A stretch of 64,000 nt of DNA from Cordilura impudica (Eukaryota; Arthropoda; Insecta; Diptera; Scathophagidae). Below the pieces are notes generated by a model, which was not told the origin of the DNA, searched no databases, and worked only from the letters and a program-made list of their open reading frames with translations. The DNA is taken from NCBI GenBank assembly GCA_963682025.1, contig OY821521.1, positions 52,742,261 to 52,806,260 of the forward strand, in the 5' to 3' direction. Shown in pieces: positions 33,881 through 42,979 of this stretch (its first letter is position 1; each line of letters begins with the position of its first letter). Made by a program: the position numbers and the translations under genes.

Positions 33881-34625
33881 GTTTTCTGCTTGATGGCTGC
33901 CGCCATTATTAACAACTGAAGAAAAACTGTAACGTGTTCATGATTCAAAGTACGTTTTGGAGGTGTAAATTCAACTGAATTTTTGTAAATTCAACTGAAT
34001 TTCTACGTCTATCTATAATAGTGACGTGGATTCATTCTTCTACACAATAGACAGTCTGCGAAGTGGTTACAAGTGTCCGAAAGCCGACCAAAGCGGCCAA
34101 AAACTCAGCAATCGGCTGGAAAGGTAATGGCGAGTGTTTTCTTGGTTGCACGAGGTATAATATTTATTGATTACTTGGAGAAGGTAAAAATAATAACTGC
34201 CAAGTGCTATTTTGAGTTATGGGACAGCTTGGATGAAGAAATTGAGACAAAAACGACCCCACATAAAAAAGAAAAAAAATTTTTACCATCATGACAAGGC
34301 ATCGGCGTATTCATCTACTTTGAATTCAGAAAAATTTAAGTCTTTACACTACGAATGGCTTCCCCATCCTCCTTACTCTCCAGATCTGGCCCTCTGCAGT
34401 TATTGTTTGTTTCCAAGCTTGAAAATATGGCTCCAGGGAAAGAGATTTTCCACAAATGAAGATGTCGTATCAAAGACGGAAGCCTATTTTTAAGAGTTTG
34501 ACAAATCGTATTTTTTCATGGGTATCAAGATGCAAAAGGATCGTTGGAGGAAGTGCATTTCACTTAGCGGATATTACGTTGAAGATTAAAACTGATTTCA
34601 AAAGCAAAAAACTGGTTTTTCGGTG
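33881..34625 (+). pseudogene. mariner transposase, catalytic and C-terminal part
   Basis: Frames spell SAWWLPPLLTTEEKL, VHDSKYV, then VTWIHSST (the 'DETWIH' block, with D-E lost), then VSESRPKRPKTQQSAGKVMA, YHHDKASAYSS (the second catalytic Asp), LPHPPYSPDLALC and FPSLKIWLQGKRF. The mariner D,D34D triad is broken: the first Asp is missing from DETWIH and the last is Ser in 'LCSY' where mariner has 'CD(Y/F)'. The piece ends at about the normal C-terminus. Together with 28940-29304 it represents one mariner, split by a LINE and mini-me-like copies, with a short deletion. Confidence 0.8.
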
Positions 34626-34639
34626 TTAGGCCACGTAAT

Positions 34640-34830
34640 TTTCACTCCATGTTTTCTGTTATACAATATTTTTTGTTTTTCCATTCGTTTCAAAAATTAT
34701 TTTATTTTTCGGCACTCCTATGCTGGAGCAAGTTACATATAAAAGCATGGATTTTCCAAATTAAATCCGGCAACACCTAACGAATGGCCTTGCATTTACA
34801 ATCTCATTTTCCAATTTTTGATTTTAGCGA
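34640..34830 (+). repeat. dispersed repeat, second copy
   Basis: Matches 25590-25750 in the same orientation. The two copies bracket the mariner/LINE complex. Confidence 0.5.
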
Positions 34831-35131
34831 ATTTTATTTTATCGATTTTTGATTTTGGCGATTTTCGATTTTGGCGATTCCATTCATATTTTCTACTACT
34901 ACTCACATTGGTAATTAATGTACTTGTCAAAAGTTCCAAGACTGTCTCTTTCATAGTACTTCAATTTTTTTTTTCGTATGGTAGGTGTCACGCCCGTTAA
35001 TCCTATTCCATCCATATTTTATTTGACTACTCAAATATTTTTGTAAATAAATATGTATGTATTTTGTAAAGCCAAAGTATAACTAACAATTGCTTAGCAT
35101 AATTATACTTGTATTGTAATTATAAAATTTT
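34831..35131. other. no gene recognised
   Basis: AT-rich spacer. The start has a short GATTTTGGCGATTTT-type tandem motif (34845-34880). Confidence 0.4.
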
Positions 35132-35376
35132 TGTGGTCACAAGCATTAACCGCCTAAGTCGAAAATCATGCTTTGGAGAAAAATAAATTTTTTCGTAAAT
35201 GTAATGGAGCTTCATTACGACTTAGGTCAGCATATTTTTATTAGTACCTTTTAAAAAAACAGTGTTAGTGAAATGGGGATTTCACGTAAATACAAAGCTT
35301 TTTTAGTAAAATATGATGGCATACATAACTCAAATCGTTCTTAAGTCGACTTAGGCGGTTATCGCTTGTGACCACA
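35132..35376. mobile_element. 245-bp MITE with 31-bp terminal inverted repeats
   Basis: Begins TGTGGTCACAAGCATTAACC and ends with its reverse counterpart GGCGGTTATCGCTTGTGACC..ACA. About 31 bp of each end pair (including CGCCTAAGTCGA/TCGACTTAGGCG) with a single short mismatch region. There is no coding capacity. The flanks (ATTT both sides) could be a short target duplication, but the match is weak. Confidence 0.75.
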
Positions 35377-35804
35377 GATTTATTCTTGTTGTACAGGCAA
35401 GCAAATAAATAAATACACAAAATAAATAAATATCTGATGGACACGTACAAAGTGTCAAAAAGCTTTGCATTTTATAGTACTCCAGTTCTATGATATTATA
35501 TATTTACTTTGTATGGGCCGTGCTACGCCCACAGCTACAATCACGCTCATTTTTTGTTCAACTAAGCACATGAATAACTTATGGTCTCACGCAAAGTCCC
35601 AAGGCTCCCACTATTAAAGTACTCCATATTGTCACCTTAAAGGCAAAACAACGTAACATCAAAAATATTAAAATTGAGTTTTTTTTTATAATGATTACGG
35701 TGCATTTGGTCGCAATAAATGTTTCTACAAAATTATAGAAATCTAAGTTCATAAAAGTCGATTTTATTAAAAAAAAATTCAAAACAACGTAACATCACAT
35801 ACAA
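35377..35804. other. no gene recognised
   Basis: AT-rich spacer; no feature seen. Confidence 0.4.
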
Positions 35805-36482
35805 TCTATAAATATATATAAAATAGGTGCGTGAATGATTCATCATCGTCCAGCCTAAACCCTTCGACTCAGAAACTTGGAACTTGGATTGTCGATTCCC
35901 CTATCGAATTTTTTAAGGGGATAAAAAGGCCAGAAACGGGGAAAATGGTAACAAATGAATCTAGGAATATGAAATTTGATGTCTAGATTCCATCCGGGAA
36001 ACAAACATTCAGCCAGTTAAGGGCAAAACGGCCATAAAGTGTAAAATTTTTTCCTTTTTGCCTCCTCTTAACATATCTCTCTATAAAGATGAATTTTGGT
36101 ATGCAGACTCCACCGAATACGTGGGTATTAGCCAAAAATGAATTTATTGATAATTCTAACGTCTAGGAGAAGAAAAAGGGTCAGAAGAGAAAAATTTAAC
36201 ATTTGGTATCTTCTTAGCAAATGAATATAGGAATATGATATATAGTATATGGATTCCACTAGAGACAAAAATACGAGATGAGAGGAAAACCTTTGGATAT
36301 TCGGAAGCTAAAGGAGGTAAAAAGGTCCCGTAAATAAAAAACGGTAACTTTTTGTACCTCCTATAAAAAGTAATTTAGGAATTACAATACAATTTATTTA
36401 ATGCGAGCCTTTAGGGGGTAAAAACGGCAAAAAAAAATGGGAAAACTGGTAAATTTTCCTTTGAAAGTACATATTCCTAAAA
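35805..36482 (+). mobile_element. possible Helitron 5' end with degenerate internal repeats
   Basis: Begins A|TCTATAAATATATATAAAAT, similar to insect Helitron starts. The interior has about two to three degenerate repeats with AACAAATGAATCTAGGAATATG / AGCAAATGAATATAGGAATATG-like blocks (abridged) and GGGTAAAAACGG-like runs. No 3' end (hairpin plus CTAG) was found; a mini-me-like copy begins at 36483. Confidence 0.35.
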
Positions 36483-36605
36483 AATCAAGTAAGAAACTAT
36501 AGTCCTACTGGACCGATACACATGGTCTACATGCGTTTAGAGAATTGGTTTTAGGTTCAACTGTGGGTTAAGAAAAAAAAAAACATAAACTATATCTGAG
36601 TGGAA

Positions 36606-38003
36606 TCTATAATATTTATAGGCTAGGTGATTTCTTGTGACCGATGTTTTGTTCTACCGTTTTATCTTGATTTTGACCAAACGTATACTATTTGAAAGGT
36701 ATTTCTTTTTAGCTGTTCACCAGATTTACCGATTTTAAATTTTTTTCCTTTACTTTGAGTAAATTGTTTAAAGTTGCTACTAACACACAAATAATATTAT
36801 ACATATGCTATGTGTTTGTTTATTAAATTTGTTAATGTGTTTGTTAATGAGTTTGTTATCTTCATTCACAATAATAACATAAGGCAACAAAAACCAAAAA
36901 TTTTATGCCGAACAAAAATCACTATACAATTTTGATGTATTGTGGTTCCAGTAGTACAAATATGGTCCAAATTTCAAATTCTATGGGGAAGTTTCTTTTT
37001 ACAAATTTTTAAGCAAAATTAAAATTTTTTTAGGCGTTTCTCCACATAACTAATGATAATTTTAAAAGGGTTAGTCCGATAATATTAAAATAAATTTTGA
37101 AAAATTCAGACTTACATAACCTTTAATCCGTCTGTATACTTAGTTTCAATCGGCTCAGTAGTTTCGGAGTTATAATGAAAAATTTAAGCAAAAAATATAT
37201 TTTTTACGTGAAAATATCAAATTTTTTGTTTTAAAAAATCGTAATAAATCGAAAACTGCAAAAATCGTACAGATTTATTGCGAAGAGTTTTTAAATTCAT
37301 TCAATATCAAAATATTATTTAGTCATTATTATGTAACCAAAGAAATAATGACAGTGCTTGTAAAATGCGACACCTTCAATTAATTGTGAATAAAATTTTT
37401 TTTTGTGAAAATCAGCGAATTCACTTAATTGTGAATAAATTCGAAAAAAACCAATCGATTTTCACAATCGATATCTCATTTTGTTCCTATTACACGTGGT
37501 TTTGCGAAAAAGCAATAAATCAGAACAATTTTTGCAGTTTTCGATTTATTATGATTTTTTTAAAACAAAAAAATTTGATATTTTAACGTAAAAAATATAT
37601 TTTTTGCTTTAATTATTTATTATAACTCCGAAACTACTGAGCCGATTTAAACTAAATATATAGACGGATTAAAGGCTATGTAAGTCTGAATTTTCTTAAA
37701 TTTATTTAAATATTATCAGACTAACCCTTTTGAAGTTATCATTAGTTATGTGGAGAAACGTCTAAAAAAATTTTAATTTTACTTAAAAATTTTTAAAAAA
37801 AAGACTTCATAGCATTTAAAATTTTGACCATTTTTGTACTTAGCTAGCCATGGTGCTTCAAATCTATACAGTGGTTTTTGTTCGGCATTTTTGCTGTTGA
37901 CCTGTGTAATAAACCAAAAAAGTGTTGGTTTGTGAGTTGGCTAAGTCGAAAAATAAAGTTGCCTAGAAATTGCACTTGAATTTTGAGCGCTGGAATCTAC
38001 TAG
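36606..38003 (+). mobile_element. non-autonomous Helitron, subfamily A (copy 3), split by a foldback
   Basis: Starts A|TCTATAATATTTATAGGC, and ends GAGCGCTGGAATCTACTAG|T. The expected interior is interrupted at 36877-37907. Deleting the whole Helitron restores 'GAGTGGAATTTTTATTAAT', the consensus of the mini-me-like host. Confidence 0.8.
36877..37907. mobile_element. 1.03-kb foldback with about 390-bp arms
   Basis: The left arm (about 36890-37283) and right arm (about 37510-37895) are inverted copies with moderate divergence. Examples are ATGCCGAACAAAAATCACT versus its reverse at 37862-37886, and GGCTCAGTAGTTTCGGAGTT versus ATAACTCCGAAACTACTGAG. Outer ends read CATAAGGCAACA and, reversed, ACACAGGTCAACAGC. 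AATAA on both sides may be a target duplication (the uninterrupted copy at 60560 has AATAATAATAAACC). There is no coding capacity; the frame at 37365-37586 is in the loop and means nothing. Confidence 0.75.
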
Positions 38004-38516
38004 TTTTTATTAATGTTTTTGCCTGCAGATCTTAAAAACTTCATATCGGATGGCAACTAGGTCGAAAAGTGGACCATTCCTGGACTATTCCTTCTTATTT
38101 GCAAAAACATATACGATCTGAATTTGATAAAAACTGCGCAATAATTGTGTTTTTGATAGGTTTAAGTGAAGATCGGGAAACACCTTTATAAGGGGGCCTA
38201 TGATTACAAATTGTCTTATATGGTTTATTTTTTGACTACTGATTAACGGCTGTAATAAACACACGCACAAAGCCCATTCGACTGAGATCGATACGTTAAT
38301 TTGGATAATATGGAACTAAGTATGAATATGAACCGATTTTCACCAGTTTAATGGCATTCATCTTATGGCCGATAGAAACAGATACACAAAATTAATCATA
38401 TTTGCGACCTATAGCTTCTCAAGGTTTACATGGTTTTCACACAGACGGACGGACACACGGACAGATGGATCTTACGAAAAAGTTTGACAACTTATTGTTA
38501 GTTTTATCGTAAAATT

Positions 38517-38960
38517 GTGTTCAACGTTGAGTCGAGTTTTTGGCTTATCAGGTTTCTTAATAAACAGAATTGCCATATACGGTGTAAGAAAAATCCACGG
38601 CAGACCCTACAGACTCCATTACATCAAGAAAAATGTACCGTTTGGTGGAGTTTACACGCTGATGGCACCATCGGACCTTATTTCTTCAGAAATGGATACT
38701 GAACTCGCGTTACGGTCAATGGAGATCGTTAGCGCACCATGACCAACGATTTTATTTGAAAATATTAGTTTGATGGATTCGGATGAGATGTGCTTTCAAC
38801 AGGATGGCGCTACGTACTATAAGGCGACCGCCAACATCGGCTTATTGCAATCAAAATTTGGCCAAATTTGATTTCGAGAAATGAAGCTGTCATTTGGCCT
38901 CCGAGGTTATGTGATTTTTTAATTTTGGAATGATGTCAAGTGTTTGGAAAAATTTCATTT
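38517..38960 (+). pseudogene. Tc1/mariner-superfamily transposase fragment
   Basis: Frames on the plus strand give NKQNCHIRCKKNPRQTLQTP, CTVWWSLHADGTIGPYFFRN, then MCFQQDGATYYKATANIGLL and ISRNEAVIWPPRLCDFLILE. I recognise the series 'LN.QNCRIW..ENP', 'VWC.L...G.IGPYFFE' and 'FQQDGATCHT' of a common insect transposase of the Tc1/mariner superfamily. The DGAT aspartate is kept; the last catalytic region is frameshifted. Both ends are missing. Confidence 0.7.
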
Positions 38961-39014
38961 ATAAGTTTTAGAAAAAAGTTACACTGAATTGAATTTTCTA
39001 GCTAAATAAAAAAA

Positions 39015-39388
39015 CTAGCAGATTTAAGCCCTCGAAATTCGAGTGAAAATTGTAGAAAATTTTATTTTTTTTATTTAATAAAGACCCTAAAGATAATCAA
39101 TTTTAGCCAATTCACAATTCAACAACATATGTATTTGTTTATGTCCAAGATTATTTTTCAATTCAACACAATTAGAATTGTGAATGAAGAAAATAAACTC
39201 ATGTATAACTTTGTATGCGTGTTAGCAGCAACCTAAAATGCATTTTACTCAAAAAAAAAAATGTTTTTTTTTTAAATTTAAAAATCTGTTAATCTGGTGA
39301 AGAACTAAAAAGAAATACCTTTCGAATAATATACGTTTGGTAAAAATCGAGGTAAAACTGTTTAACAAAACATCGGTCACAGGAAAAG
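39015..39388 (-). mobile_element. non-autonomous Helitron, subfamily A (copy 4), truncated
   Basis: On the plus strand it begins A|CTAGCAGATTTAAGCCCTCG and runs to ACATCGGTCACAGGAAAAGAC. The last 25 bp or so (its 5' end) are missing, cut by the poly-T of the adjacent LINE. Confidence 0.75.
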
Positions 39389-40285
39389 ACTTTTTTTTTT
39401 TTTTTAATTTATTTATTAGGTCAATGGAATAAATCCTTACAGACCTGTATAAATGATATAATTACATATGTACATATATTGAAACAATTAAATGATTTAA
39501 AAATAAAAACAAATAGTTAGGAATTTAAGAAAATAATGATATTATGCTTAATTACATCAGTGTTCAACGAAAAATCAATTAATTGATAAAGATTATTATA
39601 AGCGCAACAAATTCTTCTAAAAGGATCAGCTAGAGCATAGTTGGTTTGAAAAGATTTAACAAAGAGTGGTTGGAATTAGCGTGATACTCGTTGAGGAACA
39701 TTAAAAGTTATATTGTTGACAAGAAAGTCAGAAGAGATTTCACCATTAATTAGGTTGATCATAAATGTTACTTTTAGCATAGTCCTACGGCTTTCCAAAG
39801 TAGGTAATTTTATTAATTTAAGTCGATCAACGTATAAAGGTAGATTAATTGCAGAATTCCAATTTAAGCCACGTAAGCAAAAGAGTAGAAAATGTTTCTG
39901 TACAGACTCGATTCGTTGAATATGAATGTTATAGAAGGGATCCCATATTATTGACCCATATTCTAAAATAGGCCTTACAAGAGATGTAAAAAGTTGTTTG
40001 GTTATGTAAGGATCAATAAATTCTTTTGCCCATCTTTTAATAAAGGCGAGTGTACCTCTAGCTTTATTAACTGTCATAGTGACGTGATATACAAAGTTTA
40101 ATTTAAGAACAAGTAGAATCCCTAAATCCAGAAAGGTATCAACAAGTTCAAGCTGATATCCGTCCAAAAAGTAATTAGCAGGAGAAACATTGTTTCTAGA
40201 AAAACGCATACATTTACATTTTTCAAATTTAATTCCATTAGGTTATGGTTACACCACGAAAAGAAATTGTTGAGATCTGTTGAAG
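39389..40285 (-). pseudogene. LINE ORF2 C-terminal end, CR1/Jockey type (5'-truncated)
   Basis: The minus strand begins in DLNNFFSWCNHNLMELN, then RFSRNNVSPANYFLDGYQLE, VDTFLDLGILLVLKLNFVYH, LVRPILEYGSIIWDPFYN, RIESVQKHFLLFCLRGL and LESRRTMLKVTFMINLINGE, the region after the RT catalytic site. The 3' UTR phrase and A-tail (39391-39407 as T on plus) resemble the LINE at 9150-13136. The 177-codon frame is nearly undamaged. This is a typical dead-on-arrival 5'-truncated insertion. Confidence 0.8.
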
Positions 40286-41470
40286 ATGAATATGATCCCG
40301 ATTTGTATCGAGTTTTCTCAGAGACCGAACAAAACGTGTTGTTATTGATGGGGGTGTCACCTAATAAGTTTCAGCTTAATTCAGGGGTACCCCAAGGTTC
40401 CGTTCTTTCTCTTACTCTTTCCCATATCTTTCTGAACGACCTTCTTGGTCAAACTTTTAATTCTATATACTCTTTCGCAGATGGCAGCAGCCTTTGTCAT
40501 TCATTTTCCTTTAATTATAGGCCAAGCCTCTTGGTGGTTGGGGGGGCAAAAGGCAGGCAATGAATGGCACACTCAATCAAGACCTGTTAACAATCTCCGA
40601 GTGGGGTGAAGCGAATAGGGTTGATTTTAATGCGCTGATGATTCAATGTTGTATGTTGACCCATAGGCCCATGGAATCAATAATGTCATCTGTATATACG
40701 GGTGGTATTGGTATTGAGGAATCGGATACTCTTGATGTTCTAGGCATGAGAATTCAATGTGATGTTCGTTGGAACGAGCATGTTTTTCAAGTGTCGCAAG
40801 AAGCATTCAAATGTCTTGGTTTTCTAAAACGGTGTACAAATTACTTCACTCCTTCTGATCTCCTGAAAATTTATACCACTTATATCCGACCGAAAATGGA
40901 ATAAAATTCCCATATATGGGCAGGAGCTTCAAAGTCTATTTTGGAGCTACTGGACCGTGTGCAAAGAAGGGCGTTTGCGCTCATCAATGACAGTAGGGTA
41001 TCCAAATCTATTGATGCATTGGAACACCGTCGGAATGTGGGTTGTGTAGCACTGTCCTATAGATATTACCATGGGAAATGTTCTTCTGAGATTAGCGAAC
41101 TTATTTCAAGTGTCCTAGTTCCGGTTCTCTAGTATATCACATCTGTTTGTAGTCTATTGTCCCGTTGACCGCACAACGCATTACAGAGAGAATTCATTTA
41201 ACGGTCGAACTAGCCGCATGTGGAATAAATTCCCCTCAGAGGTCTTTCCTGACAGTTATAATCAAATAAAATTTAAGTCAAATGTTCACAAACACTACTC
41301 CCTCTCTCCTTCCTCCCATAACCTATTTTCCTGAAATCAACACAATGCACTGCATTTGTACGGGGCATCCCCAGAGTGTTAGTTAATTACAAAATTATTT
41401 TAGATGTTGAAATGTGTGGAGGGATATTTTTTATTTTATTTATTTTTTTAATTTTTTTTTGTAAATAAGT
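40286..41470 (+). pseudogene. Jockey-type LINE ORF2, RT core to C-terminus (degenerate)
   Basis: Visible motifs are NKFQLNSGVPQGSVLSLTLS, IFLNDLLGQTFNSIYSFADG (YADD-equivalent, with the second Asp changed to Gly), then LDVLGMRIQCDVRWNEHVFQ, CTNYFTPSDLLKIYTTYIRP, SILELLDRVQRRAFALINDS and ALEHRRNVGCVALSYRYYHG, with an end near NVHKHYSL (about 41300). Stops at 40561 and 40903 and a shift near 40540 break the frame. It meets the minus-strand LINE fragment head-to-head at about 40285. Confidence 0.75.
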
Positions 41471-42726
41471 AAGTTTTCATCTACACACGTACACACGTAA
41501 GTATATACATATAACCAATCGCTTTGTATCTTACTGAAAATTTTATTTGCCTACTCATGATAATGACCAAATAATGGACATATTATAAATATTCATTACA
41601 GTGACCAGAAGGTTTAACTCTTTTTAATGGTAATTATAGCAGATTGACACAAACATTTCATTTAATTGTTGTAAACAAATTATGAATTTTTGTTCCACGT
41701 ACTTCATAATTATATCAGATTGTTGTCATTAAATTGCGTTTTAGTTAAAATGCTTGCAATGCTTTTAATATTTAAAATAATGGTGTTATAATATAATTTT
41801 TTTATTATCAAATAAGGGTTCAAATCAAGGCCATTAAATGTTCCCTATTTATAAAGTAAGCTTTGAATATTAATTTTTAAAAAAACACCACTACAAGTTA
41901 TTTAGAAGTTGGAAGTAGAGTAAATAAACTGGAAACAGAGAGCGTTGAAGTAAAACATATATACTTGATTTAAAATATTAAAACAAGAGAACTCTGTAGT
42001 GGCTGGCGGTATACGAATACGTCTCGTACCCTACTATGATAATGTAATTCTTATTGACATTTTTAGTTCTACATATATGTGATAATTTAAAAATCGAAAC
42101 ACCTAAACTAGAAAATATACATAGACTAAAAAAAAAATATACAGAGAAAATAAACCGCACTCACCTAGTGATGTAGTTATAGTAGCAAAATTACATTTTC
42201 CATACGAAAAAGACTTTCTTCTAAGAACAATTTAAACGAGAAAATAAAACTACACTGTGCCAAAAACATGCCGGTTTTGATTGTGATGATCCGATGTATG
42301 TATGTATATGAAAATTTAACGCCTTATAATCACAAAATCCCACAATCTGCCTTGAACTTGAAAAGTAAAAATAATCAGATTAAAACTACATTTACTGAAC
42401 GTGGACTCGTATTCATAAGAAAGTTTGAATAAGAGGAACTGGTACTAATTGAATTTATTGAATACATTAACCAGCTGTTTCGTTAGCCAAATGGTGTATA
42501 CCTTAACATTACTATCTTGCTACATTCCTAATATTTTGCCATTTATTTATATAATTATTTCTATTAATCTCTGCTACCTTTCAGTTAATTATTATTTTAC
42601 TAATTATTTAATTTTTAATTAAAACATGTGTTTAATTAAACATTACTTATATGAATCAATTATTTTCTTACTTAAACATAAAATAAATTTTTTGATATGT
42701 TCCTAATGACCAGTGATTGTAATTAC
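41471..42726. other. no gene recognised
   Basis: AT-rich stretch of about 1.25 kb with no believable frame, RNA gene or repeat shared within the window. Confidence 0.4.
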
Positions 42727-42809
42727 TTGTTGTGATATTAAGCTTCCTATGGTCGTCCTAAGCAGGAATAATTAAAACAAATATGCTGTAATTTTGTTTT
42801 CTGTCTGCG

Positions 42810-42845
42810 ACGTTTCGACACTATGGTTGGTGTCCTCATCAGGCG
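42810..42845 (-). ncRNA. hammerhead-ribozyme-like core, second arm
   Basis: Reverse-strand counterpart of 45900-45945: on the plus strand GTTTC at 42812 and TCATCAG at 42837-42843. It lies downstream of the main ORF in the element's own 3' UTR. Confidence 0.5.
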
Positions 42846-42979
42846 TCTAATTTTATTTAATAATAATTAAGAATATACATTTATTATCACTTAACAAATT
42901 TATGTGAATTTTTTTTTATAAAATAATTGTTACCTTAATAGTATTATTACACACTTAATCTAAATTTTACATTTTAATT

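Larger units (their letters stand above)
36483..38515 (+). mobile_element. mini-me-like repeat (copy 7), interrupted by a Helitron
   Basis: The left part 36483-36605 (CAAGTAAGAAACTATAGTCC to CTGAGTGGAA) and the right part 38004-38515 (TTTTTATTAATGTTTTTGCC to the GGAC run near 38450) join to the family consensus. The interval 36606-38003 is a Helitron. The right end is truncated. Confidence 0.75.
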
